Numbered from the stretch's first letter, positions 8,555 to 17,576 are shown. The stretch is DNA of 55,398 nt from Methanocorpusculaceae archaeon UBA456 (GCA_002496395.1 DAJQ01000042.1:1-55398); one strand, 5' to 3'. Made by a program: numbers and translations. The notes: generated by a model not told the origin, from the sequence alone.

Positions 8555-9270
8555 GGATTATATCTGTTCCCGTCGACATTGTGCTGTATATGATCGATCT
8601 CTTTGCATCTGCTGAGGAGTCGGCTGCGTTTACCATGGCCACGATCCGGAATCATCCGGTGAGAATTCCTCTTTTGATGGGTATGGTTGCTATTTTTCCC
8701 CTGATTAATGGATATACGGCACGGATTTATCGTGGAGGTTCAATCCCCCCGGATCTCTCAAAGCCGCTCGAACTCCTTATTGATGGAATACGGTTGATGA
8801 TCGTCTCATTCATCTACGCACTCCCATTTATCGGGGCGATTATCATCGTTGGATCACAGAGCGATCTTCTTATGGATCTCATCACCCGTGCAGAATCCGG
8901 GCTTCTCTTCTCGGAAGTCGGAGCCGTCTTCTTTCTGATCGTGGGAATTATCCTCCTCTATGCTGTCGTTATCCTCTTCTCGATAATCGGAGTGATCCGG
9001 ACGGCGAGGTCAGGGAAGATCCGGGACGGTTTTGCATTCGGTGCGATACTGGCTCATATCAGAAGGATTGGTGGCGTCTCATATCTCTCTGCGGTCATCT
9101 TCTACACTGCAATCGCCTTCCTTGTCTCGCTCCCGGCAGGATACATGATGGAACTCTCTCTGCTCGGGTATATCCCGGCATTCTTCATGTATGCTCTGGT
9201 GACGATCTTTGCAGCCAGGTACTTCACCCTCGTCTTTGAATCGGGCCTCCCGGGTTCATCTGATCAATAA
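8551..9270 (+). CDS. DUF4013-type integral membrane protein
   Basis: A protein of about 239 residues with several hydrophobic helices: about residues 40-55, 85-110, 135-165, 190-210 and 215-235. The composition and the GGSIPP...LLIDGIRLMIVSFIYALP segment match the archaeal DUF4013 family of membrane proteins. I prefer the GTG at 8551, which overlaps the tiaS stop as GTGA and has GAGGA about ten bases upstream; an ATG at 8524 would add nine residues. The function of the family is not known. Confidence 0.72.
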   Translation: MRIISVPVDIVLYMIDLFASAEESAAFTMATIRNHPVRIPLLMGMVAIFPLINGYTARIYRGGSIPPDLSKPLELLIDGIRLMIVSFIYALPFIGAIIIVGSQSDLLMDLITRAESGLLFSEVGAVFFLIVGIILLYAVVILFSIIGVIRTARSGKIRDGFAFGAILAHIRRIGGVSYLSAVIFYTAIAFLVSLPAGYMMELSLLGYIPAFFMYALVTIFAARYFTLVFESGLPGSSDQ

Positions 9271-9347
9271 CCTAACCACTCTTTTTGGCAACCATTCTTC
9301 GAGCATAGGCGAGGTTTCATCTCTTCAGGAATGAAAAAAACAACTGC

Positions 9348-10235
9348 ATGTCACAGGAACTTACCCTTCATTTTACCAACCGCGAGGATGCACAGCAATG
9401 TGTCCGTCTCATGAAAAAATCCGGGTCGTCTGCACGACTCTCTGTTGAGACAAGCCTCAGCTCTCTGGAGATGGCATATGGTACAATCGATGTATTCAGG
9501 GCGTTTATTGCTTCATTATCTCATAAGAATACGGACGATGAAGAGGGGCTTGAAATCGCCTCAGAGATTGTCAGACTTGAAGAGGAGGCAATCTCCCGGA
9601 TTACATCAGCGATTGAAGAAGACGGAGGGGTCTATCTCCGGGCTGCATATGAAAACACCGACTCACTCTCTGATGAGGAACTGGCTTCCCTTACGCAGGA
9701 TGCCCGCCGGGTTCTTGAGTATGTCAGGGATGGGTATGTTGAGGAGAAAGATGATCGCCTGTATCTTGTCAGAAAGATAGATCCTGCAAACTACACGATG
9801 GCAGTGCCGCTTCCGCTCCTCCTCTTCCCGGAGAAGGAAGCGCTCGAAGCATCAGGACTCAGGGGAGAGCGGGTTGTTTCATCAGAGACGCTCATCTCGG
9901 TTCAGCCGGGGATCGATGTGATCTTCTGTTCGGATCCGACAGATCTCATTGATTCGATCCAGGCAACGAATCCTGAAGAGGAGAGTTTTGTTGCCTTTCT
10001 TGAGCAGTTCTTCCTCCTGCTTACCCTGGCTGATGAGATCGTTTCGTTGATCGAGAAGGGCGCGACAACGGTACTTGAGATATCCGGGAGTATACCAGCA
10101 CAAACGGTATCCATTGATGAAGAGACCTATCCTCTCCGGTTTGATGTATCACAGGAGATGGTGCAGCAGCTGGTGGATGCGCTTCGGTCTGCCGGGAGGA
10201 TCACCGGTAAGGATGGGAGGCTGAAGGTCAGATAA
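9348..10235 (+). CDS. Unknown protein, paralogue of the 10549-11514 gene
   Basis: A 295-residue acidic, soluble protein. The first 30 residues (LTLHFTNREDAQQCVRLMKKSG) resemble the start of the minus-strand protein at 10549-11514 (IFTFHHKDDAMDFANELKHGG), and both end in a helix followed by a basic strand (residues about 270-295: VQQLVDALRSAGRITGKDGR). The C-terminal part looks like a winged-helix fold, which would suit a regulator, but this is inference. I recognise no named family. Confidence 0.65.
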   Translation: MSQELTLHFTNREDAQQCVRLMKKSGSSARLSVETSLSSLEMAYGTIDVFRAFIASLSHKNTDDEEGLEIASEIVRLEEEAISRITSAIEEDGGVYLRAAYENTDSLSDEELASLTQDARRVLEYVRDGYVEEKDDRLYLVRKIDPANYTMAVPLPLLLFPEKEALEASGLRGERVVSSETLISVQPGIDVIFCSDPTDLIDSIQATNPEEESFVAFLEQFFLLLTLADEIVSLIEKGATTVLEISGSIPAQTVSIDEETYPLRFDVSQEMVQQLVDALRSAGRITGKDGRLKVR

Positions 10236-10281
10236 TAAGATTTATATGCTCTCGCTCCTATCTTCGGTCTGGTGAGAATCT

Positions 10282-10494
10282 ATGGCATATAAATGGAAGA
10301 ATAAAATCGAGGTTGACGAAGCGGTTGTCGTTGTGATGAATTCACTTGAGAAGGGTCCGGATCTCTCTCCCTGGCTTGTCAGGACGATGAACGCTGCGAT
10401 CAAAGACTCGGATCCGGCACTTGGCACCTACTTCTTTGAGGAGATCAACAAGCATGCGCCGGGTGCTATCCGGTACTTTGTGGCAGAAGAGTAA
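10282..10494 (+). CDS. Small conserved-looking protein, unknown
   Basis: A 70-residue soluble protein beginning MAYKWKNKIEVDEAVVVVMN and ending in an acidic tail. A TATA-like box (ATTTATATG, about 10240-10248) lies about 35-40 bases upstream of the ATG. There is no membrane helix or metal motif. It lies between two paralogous unknown genes, one on each strand. No family recognised. Confidence 0.65.
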   Translation: MAYKWKNKIEVDEAVVVVMNSLEKGPDLSPWLVRTMNAAIKDSDPALGTYFFEEINKHAPGAIRYFVAEE

Positions 10495-10548
10495 ACCAAA
10501 AGTGGCTTGTGTGGGGGTGGAAACTTTCCCAACCCAATCATGTCCGAT

Positions 10549-11514
10549 TCAGGTAAGCCGGATTTTATCCGGCTTTCCCTTGAGATACCGTATCTTCTTC
10601 AGATCCTGGATGATCCCTTCAATCACAATCGGATTATAGTATGTCTGCGCGATTATTTTCATGCCTTCTTTGCTGTTAATTTCCACAGGCTGCCTGGTCA
10701 ACCCCGAGATGATCTCATCCTCTGAAACAACGCCTTTCTCTTTGATAATCCTGAATATGGATTCAATTATCAGTTCCTTTGTACGAATCGAACTGATAAT
10801 CTCTTCCAGCAGATCTTCATCAATATCATACATTTCAAGAATATCCTCAATATCCTCGATAACCTCAGAAGTATAGAATGAAGGCGGAGCAATGACTCTC
10901 CACTCAGGAATGGCATATGCTTCTGCGCCAATTTTCTTTGTCATGGTATCGAGGATATCCGATTCAATTGAATCCAATACTTCCATTGGTACGGGAATAC
11001 AGATCTTCTCATGATCAATCTCTTCAAGAACCCGCCATCCACCAGGTTCTTGTTTCAGCATACCGGACTCATTCAGGATCCTGATTGTATTCATGTACAT
11101 GGCAGCTTCTTTCCATTCCTCCTCTTTGAGGAGTTCCTCTTCACTCTTTTCCAGCTCATCTGAACTGGAATCTGAATTTTCTGTTTGTTTTATGTATTCA
11201 AGTGTGGCGGAGATGAGCTGCTTCCGATCAGCAGGATCTTCCACGAGATCCCCGACCTTTGCCTCTCCAAAGTAACGTTCTATATCTACTTTCAGACTAT
11301 TAAGAATCTCATCGAGCCTTTCAATTGAATATTCATCATCGACGTTTTCAAAGAGCTTTGATGTTCTGATGGTGCTTATTGGAATCATCAGCTGGTGGTC
11401 TGTGTAACATGTGCATCCGCTCTCAATTCTTGGTTTTACTCCGCCATGCTTCAATTCATTGGCAAAATCCATTGCATCATCTTTGTGGTGGAAGGTAAAG
11501 ATCTCTTCAAGCAT
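10549..11514 (-). CDS. Unknown protein, paralogue of the 9348-10235 gene
   Basis: A protein of about 321 residues. I chose the ATG at 11514 (MLEEIFTFHHKDD); the longer frame needs a TTG at 11523. A TATA-like AATTATAC lies about 20-25 bases upstream, so the mRNA may be leaderless. Residues about 110-135 are a highly charged Ser/Glu linker (SDSSSDELEKSEEELLKEEE). The C-terminal 90 residues look like a winged helix (GVVSEDEIISGLTRQPVEI) followed by a basic end. It shares its N-terminal pattern and overall layout with the 9348-10235 protein. Function unknown. Confidence 0.65.
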   Translation of the reverse strand: MLEEIFTFHHKDDAMDFANELKHGGVKPRIESGCTCYTDHQLMIPISTIRTSKLFENVDDEYSIERLDEILNSLKVDIERYFGEAKVGDLVEDPADRKQLISATLEYIKQTENSDSSSDELEKSEEELLKEEEWKEAAMYMNTIRILNESGMLKQEPGGWRVLEEIDHEKICIPVPMEVLDSIESDILDTMTKKIGAEAYAIPEWRVIAPPSFYTSEVIEDIEDILEMYDIDEDLLEEIISSIRTKELIIESIFRIIKEKGVVSEDEIISGLTRQPVEINSKEGMKIIAQTYYNPIVIEGIIQDLKKIRYLKGKPDKIRLT

Positions 11515-11625
11515 AGTACTCAATATGCCAGTGGGTATGTATAATTTTACTCATCTGATCTCCACCCCTTCAAGAGCTAATGTCTTAATCATGCGGGAAG
11601 CTAACCTGTATATGGTTGAGTGAGA

Positions 11626-12561
11626 ATGATGCACGAATGCAATGATCCAGTCCGGCAGATCCATCTCAGGCCGGGGATGACGGTTATGGAGCTTGTGGAT
11701 GCGATGGGGGCGGCAGGAGCATATAATGGAGGATCACTTGCCGAAGCGGTCTCTATCACCGAGGCGATGTTCTCTGATCCAAAGGCGACGCGGTTCTTCG
11801 GCCTTGCCGGGGCGATGGTGCCTGCCGGCATGGGCGGGATAGTCTCGGATCTCCTTGAATGCGGGTATATTGATATTCTTGTCTCGACAGGAGCTAACTT
11901 AACGCATGATATCATTGAGGCAATCGGGTGCCACCATTACCATGGGACTGAGATCTGTGATGATGTGGATCTCCGGCATGAGGAGATTAACCGGATCTAT
12001 GATGTCTATCTCCCGACCGAGGCTTTTGAGCGGTTTGAGGAGTTTATGCAGGAGGTCTATTCGACTCTCCCCGAGGGGCCGACAATCTCAATATCCGCCC
12101 TCCTCCGCCATATCGGGGAGAGGCTGGATTCCGGGATCCTTGCAACCGCTGCCAGGAAGAATATCCCCATCTATTGCCCTGCGATACAGGACTCGATGAT
12201 CGGGCTCCAGTACTGGCTTTTCTCACAGACGAACGGGGTTGTTATCGATGCCTTCGCGGACATGAAGGATCTAATGAACCGGTGCTTCTCTCTTGAGCGT
12301 GCCGGTGCTCTCCTCGTTGGGGGCGGGGTTCCGAAGAACTTTATCTTCCAGAGCATGCTGATGACCGAGAACGGCTTCTCCTATGCGGTGCAGCTCACCG
12401 GGGATCGGCCTGATCTCGGCGGCCTCTCCGGGGCAACTCTGGACGAGGCCCGCTCATGGGGTAAGATTGACGAGGAGGCACGTGCAATGACAGTCTATGG
12501 GGACGCAACGATCACACTGCCACTGCTTATTGCAGCGACCCTTGAGAGGCTGGTTGCATGA
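11626..12561 (+). CDS. dys: Deoxyhypusine synthase
   Basis: This enzyme transfers the aminobutyl group of spermidine, with NAD, to the conserved lysine of translation factor aIF5A, the first step of hypusine formation. The sequence shows AGAYNGGSLAEAVSI (about 30), FGLAGAMVPAGMGG (about 58), STGANLTHD (about 90) and GGGVPKNFIFQ (about 235), which holds the catalytic lysine. Length is about 311 residues, typical of archaeal forms. A GTG at 11620 is an alternative start. It overlaps pyrF by four bases (ATGA), so the two are translationally coupled. Confidence 0.93.
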   Translation: MMHECNDPVRQIHLRPGMTVMELVDAMGAAGAYNGGSLAEAVSITEAMFSDPKATRFFGLAGAMVPAGMGGIVSDLLECGYIDILVSTGANLTHDIIEAIGCHHYHGTEICDDVDLRHEEINRIYDVYLPTEAFERFEEFMQEVYSTLPEGPTISISALLRHIGERLDSGILATAARKNIPIYCPAIQDSMIGLQYWLFSQTNGVVIDAFADMKDLMNRCFSLERAGALLVGGGVPKNFIFQSMLMTENGFSYAVQLTGDRPDLGGLSGATLDEARSWGKIDEEARAMTVYGDATITLPLLIAATLERLVA

Positions 12562-13193
12562 GCGCCCTGATACTTGCCCTCGATGCCACCTCACGGGATG
12601 AGGCTCTCGCGATTGCAGAATCGACTGCACAATACCTTGATGCGATCAAGATCGGCTACCCTCTTGTCCTTGGAGCAGGATTATCGGTTGCCGGTGAGAT
12701 TGCAGCGCTCGGCGTACCTGTAATAGCGGACTTCAAGGTGGCGGATATCCCAAATACCAACACGCTCATCTGCGATTCTGTCTTTAATGCCGGCTGTTCT
12801 GCTGTTATCTGCCATGCATTTCCAGGCAGCGACTCGCTTGCCGCTTGTGTTGGATCCGCCCATGCACATGGGGGAGAATGTTTTGTGGTCTGTGAGATGA
12901 GCCACCCCGGAGGAGCTGAATGGTTCTCTGGCGGGGTGGCCGAATCGTTCTGCAGGATGGCGGTTGCTGCCGGGGCTGATGGGATCATTGCACCGGCGAC
13001 CCGGCCCGCACGTGTGGCGGCACTCCGGGAGCTGATTGGGACAAGGAAGATCTATTCTCCCGGTGTCGGTGCCCAGGGTGCCTCCCCTGAGGACGTAAAA
13101 GAGCTTGTTGATGGTGTGATCGTCGGCCGTGCAATTTATGGCGCAGAGGATCCGGCGGCCGCCGCAGCAGAGTACGCACGCCGCTGCCGATGA
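12558..13193 (+). CDS. pyrF: Orotidine 5'-phosphate decarboxylase
   Basis: The last enzyme of UMP synthesis, converting OMP to UMP in the cytosol. The catalytic DFKVADIPNTN motif (about residues 57-67) with its Asp-Lys-Asp array is intact, as are LALDATSRDEAL (N-terminus), TRPARV (about 150) and the phosphate-binding GVIVGRAIYGAEDP (about 185). At 211 residues it is of normal archaeal length. It overlaps dys by four bases. No other pyrimidine genes are in the window. Confidence 0.95.
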   Translation: MSALILALDATSRDEALAIAESTAQYLDAIKIGYPLVLGAGLSVAGEIAALGVPVIADFKVADIPNTNTLICDSVFNAGCSAVICHAFPGSDSLAACVGSAHAHGGECFVVCEMSHPGGAEWFSGGVAESFCRMAVAAGADGIIAPATRPARVAALRELIGTRKIYSPGVGAQGASPEDVKELVDGVIVGRAIYGAEDPAAAAAEYARRCR

Positions 13194-13331
13194 TGAGAAA
13201 TTCGTTCTGACACCGTTTCCCGGTGGATGATGAACCCTATGAGTCACTCTGAGGCAGACTGATCCCTATCCCGTAGTGCCTGAATCTCCGCTCTGTGTAT
13301 CGGGGGAAATATTGATGGCCTCTCCGGGTGC

Positions 13332-13586
13332 ATGGCATGTATGCGCCGGTGTCCACAGTGCGGAAGCAGTGATCTCTTTCAGCTAGCAGGCGGGTACCTC
13401 GGTGCCGAGTACCGGTGCAAGCGGTGCGGGTACCATGGAGCATTCGTTGTCGAATCCGAGGAGGAGATGCCGCATCCCGGGGTTCCGGAGAAGGAATCTC
13501 CCGAAATGAATGTCCCGCTCTGGATCAGGATACTCGCGATCATATTTCTTCTTATCATCATCTGGGTGGTCCTGCCGCGCTGGTAA
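13332..13586 (+). CDS. Zinc-ribbon protein with C-terminal membrane helix
   Basis: An 84-residue protein with a zinc ribbon (CPQCGSSD at about 7-14 and CKRCGYHG at about 29-36), an acidic linker, and a single C-terminal membrane helix (about residues 62-82: WIRILAIIFLLIIIWVV). The ATG at 13341 (MRRCPQCGS) is a possible later start. This tail-anchored layout is common among small archaeal proteins of unknown role. Confidence 0.7.
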   Translation: MACMRRCPQCGSSDLFQLAGGYLGAEYRCKRCGYHGAFVVESEEEMPHPGVPEKESPEMNVPLWIRILAIIFLLIIIWVVLPRW

Positions 13587-13638
13587 GCGCCTTGCATCAA
13601 CCCCTATCCTTTTATCCACCCTCTCCCTAATACTCCGC

Positions 13639-14001
13639 ATGCATCTGACTGACGAACAGAAGAAGGCGATCGAGCGGTATTCCAGCCTTGATGATATCCC
13701 GGCGGAAGAGCGGAAGTACAAATGCCATACCTGTCACCATATTGTGGATGAGGAGCCGTGTCCTGCCTGCGGCGAGACGAAGCTCCAGCTGATGTGCCCG
13801 GTAGATCACTGCCACTGCCCGCATGATATTGTTGAATCTCTTGAATATTGTCCGCTCTGTGGTGCCCCGGTCTGTCCCGAATGCGGGTCCCACGATGTCT
13901 CCCAGATCTCGCGGATCACCGGCTATCTCTCGGATGTCACCGGCTGGAATGCTGCAAAACAGCAGGAACTTAAAGATCGTGCCCATTACGATATTGGATG
14001 A
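13639..14001 (+). CDS. Zinc protein resembling the C-terminal domain of anaerobic ribonucleotide reductase
   Basis: A 120-residue protein. It contains C-x2-C pairs at CHTC, CPAC, CPLC and CPEC, and ends in ISRITGYLSDVTGWNAAKQQEL, which strongly resembles the C-terminal zinc-site region of NrdD (anaerobic ribonucleoside-triphosphate reductase). The large catalytic domain is absent. I chose the ATG at 13639; TTTTATCC (about 13608-13615) sits 24-30 bases upstream and suggests a leaderless mRNA. It overlaps cbiZ by four bases (ATGA). Methanogens often carry such stand-alone proteins; the role is not known. Confidence 0.75.
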   Translation: MHLTDEQKKAIERYSSLDDIPAEERKYKCHTCHHIVDEEPCPACGETKLQLMCPVDHCHCPHDIVESLEYCPLCGAPVCPECGSHDVSQISRITGYLSDVTGWNAAKQQELKDRAHYDIG

Positions 14002-14873
14002 GATACTATCTCCGTAAGAGCACTCTGGTGATACGGGGGGAATTTAATGCCCTCAGTTCGGGGATCGGTGGCGGATATGCCCGTGTGACAACCCTCCTGA
14101 ACCATACGGTGCCGTATGGATATGATGCACCTGAACCGGAGCGAACCCTTGTTCAGGTCGCCGCCTCACATGGTCTTGGCAACTCTTTTTTCGGGCTGAT
14201 GACCGCAGTGCCGATGCAGCACCTTGTGGTGCTCCGATATGATTTTCTGACCTTCTTCATCACTGCCGGAACAACCCACCCGACACCGGACGGGCCCGGC
14301 ACTATCAATATCATTATCACGAGTACCGAGGGCTTCTCAGGATCCGCCCTTGCCGGCGCATTCATCACCGCCACCGAGGCGAAGGTGCAGGCGCTCCGGG
14401 ATCGGGATCGCTCCTATACCGGGACAACATCGGATGCGATCATTGTTGCATCGGAGGGTGAGCTGAAACACGAGTACTCAGGCCCCGTCTCTGAAGCAGG
14501 CAGCCGGATCATGAGCGGTGTCCGGCACGGAGTGGCAGTTGCACTTGATCGGTATGAAGGCAGGGTTCCCTCTGATAAGCCTGCTTTCATCATCTATAGC
14601 CGGTTCAATGGCGGGGGATGGATTGAATGGTCACCGGTGAACTGCCCGTACTATCCCTGCCATTTCAAGGGGCAGCGGTGTGATTTCTGTTACTGTCCCC
14701 TGTACCCCTGCGGAGATGAATCGCTTGGTGGCTGGGTGGAGAGTTCGTCAGGCGGCAAAATCTGGGCATGCACAGACTGCACATTAAACCATGAGCCGGA
14801 GGTTGTCCGGCATCTGAAAAGAAATCCTGAGGCGACCCTGAGCGAACTGAAGGCCGTCTCAAAGAGAAAATAA
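13998..14873 (+). CDS. cbiZ: Adenosylcobinamide amidohydrolase CbiZ with a cysteine-rich C-terminal domain
   Basis: CbiZ removes the aminopropanol side chain of cobinamide to give cobyric acid, the archaeal route for salvaging incomplete corrinoids. Residues about 1-190 carry the CbiZ pattern (LSSGIGGGYARVTTLLNHTVP, TTSDAIIVASEG). After about residue 205 comes a Cys-rich module (CPYYPCHFKGQRCDFCYCPLYPC, split here as CPYYPC, CDFCYCPLYPC and CTDC) that probably binds metal. A four-base overlap links it to the NrdD-like zinc protein. A corrinoid protein gene lies 24 kb away in the same window, so corrinoid is in use. Confidence 0.88.
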   Translation: MRYYLRKSTLVIRGEFNALSSGIGGGYARVTTLLNHTVPYGYDAPEPERTLVQVAASHGLGNSFFGLMTAVPMQHLVVLRYDFLTFFITAGTTHPTPDGPGTINIIITSTEGFSGSALAGAFITATEAKVQALRDRDRSYTGTTSDAIIVASEGELKHEYSGPVSEAGSRIMSGVRHGVAVALDRYEGRVPSDKPAFIIYSRFNGGGWIEWSPVNCPYYPCHFKGQRCDFCYCPLYPCGDESLGGWVESSSGGKIWACTDCTLNHEPEVVRHLKRNPEATLSELKAVSKRK

Positions 14874-14874
14874 A

Positions 14875-15069
14875 TTACTCTACTGCGATCCCGAGTGCGG
14901 ATGCGAGCTCTTCCAGCGGGATGCCATGCACCATTGCGGCTTCGCGGACGGTCTCGTTGTGTGCGATGGCACATCCGAGGCAGCCCATGCCAAAGCCCTG
15001 AAGGATGCCTGCTGATTCCGGTTTCTCTTTAACGAGTTCCATTATTGTTGAATCGAGGGTGATCGACAT
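14875..15069 (-). CDS. DUF1858 domain protein
   Basis: A 64-residue protein matching the DUF1858 family: a short N-terminal strand, TIMELVKEKPESAGILQGFGMGCLGC with the C-x2-C pair at about residues 31-34, then a helical end. These proteins are thought to bind a metal or form a redox disulfide and are often found with hybrid-cluster proteins. A TATA-like GATAAATAG (about 15092-15100, minus strand) lies about 25 bases upstream of the ATG, suggesting a nearly leaderless mRNA. It converges on cbiZ with one base between them. Confidence 0.85.
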   Translation of the reverse strand: MSITLDSTIMELVKEKPESAGILQGFGMGCLGCAIAHNETVREAAMVHGIPLEELASALGIAVE

Positions 15070-15101
15070 AGAGAAAATATTGACCTGTGACCTATTTATC
15101 T

Positions 15102-15129
15102 TTGCTTACCTGACATTGCTTACCTGACA
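15102..15129. repeat. Tandem duplication of a 14-base unit
   Basis: TTGCTTACCTGACA occurs twice without a gap (15102-15115 and 15116-15129). It sits in the divergent space between the DUF1858 gene and the RPA gene, just upstream of the TATA-like box of the former. It may be a replication slippage product or a doubled binding site. Confidence 0.8.
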
Positions 15130-15191
15130 CTTTCACCCTCCGGTCAGATCTATTATAACCCCTGCCTGCCGATGCATTGTTGGAGATCATT

Positions 15192-17006
15192 ATGGATACC
15201 CACGAAATAACAACAAGAATCTCCCAAAAACTGAAAGCACAGGAGATTAATCCTGATTTGGAGCGTATTGAAGCAAAGATTAACCGCCTTGTATCCGAGT
15301 TCGGGGTGCCGCCGTCAGAAGCTGAACGGACGATCCTCCAGGATATCCTGAAGGAGCATGGCAAACAGATGCCAAAGCCCCAGACCTCTTCACCTTCGGA
15401 TATAACGCCGATTGCTGACCTTGCCCCTGGCGAATGGGTCACAATCGAAGGAAAGGTCGTCTCGGTCACCGATCCGCCCTCGCCTGCAGTTGCCCAGAAA
15501 GGAATTATTGCAGACGAATCCGGTGCCATCGGGTTTGTTATCTTTGCGAAAGGTGCCCCGGCACTTTTGAAGGCCGGTGAATGGTGCAGGCTGGAGTCCG
15601 CTGTCGTCGACGAGTTCCGTGGTCTTGCGAACCTCAAGATCCACTCGGGAACAACCGTCACTCCGATCAACGAAGACCGCCCGTTGACTCCTGTTATCAC
15701 CAGCATCGCTGACCTCTCGCCCGGTATTGCCTCGCTCAAGGGCAAGGTCATCCAGAACTGGGATGTCCGGCATGACCGGATGCAGCAGACCGGGCTTATC
15801 GGGGATGAGACCGGAACGGTGAAATTCCTTGTCTGGAAAGGTGGATCTGATCAGCAGCTTGCTACAGATCAGGTGTACTCTATCCGTTATGCAGCAGTAG
15901 AGGAGTATAACGGCCGCCTTTCAGTAACAATAGATCCCGCAACCTGCTCTCCACTGGAAGAGGATGAACTTGAGGTTCGTTCCGCAGCTCCCGGTGCAAT
16001 GGAGGAGGCGCTTCCCCGGATAGAGGGGAAGATCATCTCGGTTGAATCTTCTGTATCAGATGCAATTGCCGCACAGGGGATCATCGCAACTGTTGATGGA
16101 GCATATTCCTTCACCATCTGGGAAAATGCCGGGATTTTGCCACTCGAACAGGGAATGTGGTATGCGATTGAGGGTGCCAGAATGGGTGTGTTCCGCGGCG
16201 CATCCAGAATCTCCATCGGAGAAGGTGCCCAGATCGCCCCGATTGAGGATCGTCCGCTTCCCCCGCCGCCATTGACACCGATTGCAGACCTCTCGCCTGG
16301 CATAGCCACGATACGGGTGAAGCTCGTTCAGGAGTGGGAGAGCAAAAGTGACCGGATGCTCCAGTCCGGTCTTGTCGGTGATGAGACCGGTGTCATTAAG
16401 TTCATCCTCTGGAACAACGAGGGTGCCTGCAAACTCCAGGAGAATACCGTCTATAATTTCTTCTATGTTATTGTTGATGAGTATAATGGCCGCTTATCAG
16501 TGAACCTGACACAGGCAACCGCTCTTCCCGAAGAGGAGAGCGATATTGAGGTTGCCCGTGATGGAACAACGATCGTCGGCGCACTTGTCCATATTGCTTC
16601 AGGATCGGGGATTGTGAAACGATGTCCTGAGGAAGGGTGCAACCGTGTCCTCTCCCGCCAGAACTTCTGCCCGATCCATGAGTTCAAACCGGATTTCAAG
16701 TACGATCTCCGGATCAGGGGTACCCTGGATGACGGGCATGTCGCGCGGAACATCCTGTTTCCGCGTGACGTGGTGGAGTCTCTCTTCCGGATGACGCTTG
16801 CCGAGGCACAGGAGATTGCCGAGAACCAGCCGCTTGGAGCAGATGAAGTGATCCGTCAGCTCACCGAGCGGGCACTCGGGCGATACCTGAAGGTCACCGC
16901 CCGCCAGTTTGAAGATCTCTTTATTGCCAATCATGCTGAATGGCTCACCCCTGATATGAGCATGCATACTGCTCTTCTGAACCGTGCAGGAGGCGATCTC
17001 GCATGA
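15192..17006 (+). CDS. rpa: Replication protein A, multi-OB single-stranded DNA-binding protein
   Basis: A protein of about 604 residues that protects single-stranded DNA in replication and repair. Four OB-fold repeats are visible, each with the pattern DLxPG(I/E)...V and VxDEFRG or VEEYNGRLSV (about residues 75-165, 180-255, 270-360 and 375-455). A zinc knuckle follows: CPEEGCNRVLSRQNFCPIH (about 478-496). I chose the ATG at 15192 with GGAGA upstream; a TTG at 15177 would add five residues. It overlaps the next gene by four bases, the usual arrangement of RPA and its partner in Euryarchaeota. Confidence 0.93.
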   Translation: MDTHEITTRISQKLKAQEINPDLERIEAKINRLVSEFGVPPSEAERTILQDILKEHGKQMPKPQTSSPSDITPIADLAPGEWVTIEGKVVSVTDPPSPAVAQKGIIADESGAIGFVIFAKGAPALLKAGEWCRLESAVVDEFRGLANLKIHSGTTVTPINEDRPLTPVITSIADLSPGIASLKGKVIQNWDVRHDRMQQTGLIGDETGTVKFLVWKGGSDQQLATDQVYSIRYAAVEEYNGRLSVTIDPATCSPLEEDELEVRSAAPGAMEEALPRIEGKIISVESSVSDAIAAQGIIATVDGAYSFTIWENAGILPLEQGMWYAIEGARMGVFRGASRISIGEGAQIAPIEDRPLPPPPLTPIADLSPGIATIRVKLVQEWESKSDRMLQSGLVGDETGVIKFILWNNEGACKLQENTVYNFFYVIVDEYNGRLSVNLTQATALPEEESDIEVARDGTTIVGALVHIASGSGIVKRCPEEGCNRVLSRQNFCPIHEFKPDFKYDLRIRGTLDDGHVARNILFPRDVVESLFRMTLAEAQEIAENQPLGADEVIRQLTERALGRYLKVTARQFEDLFIANHAEWLTPDMSMHTALLNRAGGDLA

Positions 17007-17575
17007 CACAGCCACGTATCCAGAGTTATATCCGGGAACCGGCAAAGCGTGTCTTTGCCGCAGAACTCCGTGATGCCCGCTACTCTTTCAGGGAAGGCGA
17101 TGACGAGAAGAGCCCGACCTATATCCTGCTCCCGACAGGCGAACGGTCAAACCGGATCTTCATCGTCGGTTCGCTCACCCAGAAGGAGAAGCGGGGTGAA
17201 CAGCACAGCATGTACCTTGCACGGGTTGCCGATCCGACAGGCACCTTCTTTGTCAGTGCAGGATCGTACCAGCCCGAGGCGATGCAGCAGATTGCAAAAC
17301 TCGAATCCCCGGCCTTTGTTGCCGTCGTCGGGAAGCCGAATGCGTACGAAACCCCGGATGGCAATGTCCTCATCTCGGTTCGTGCCGAGACAGTGACCGC
17401 AGTTGACCGTGAGATGCGTGATCTCTGGGTTCTGGACTGTGCAGAGGCGACTCTCGACCGTATTGATGCTTTTGAGAAGAGCCCCGATGCCGAAGCAGCA
17501 CGTCGGGAATACAACCCGAATCTCGAATCGTATAAAAAGATGGTCTATGACGCCTTAACGGCGATCAGACAATAA
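17003..17575 (+). CDS. RPA-associated OB-fold protein
   Basis: A 190-residue protein of the family found next to archaeal RPA genes (COG3390 type). It starts TQPRIQSYIREPAKRVFAAEL and holds one OB-fold with IFIVGSLTQKEKRG and VADPTGTFFVSAGSYQPEA (about residues 45-95). It is thought to partner RPA in a single-strand-binding complex. The four-base overlap with rpa indicates coupled translation. It ends one base before the convergent ribB stop. Confidence 0.85.
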   Translation: MTQPRIQSYIREPAKRVFAAELRDARYSFREGDDEKSPTYILLPTGERSNRIFIVGSLTQKEKRGEQHSMYLARVADPTGTFFVSAGSYQPEAMQQIAKLESPAFVAVVGKPNAYETPDGNVLISVRAETVTAVDREMRDLWVLDCAEATLDRIDAFEKSPDAEAARREYNPNLESYKKMVYDALTAIRQ

Positions 17576-17576
17576 A

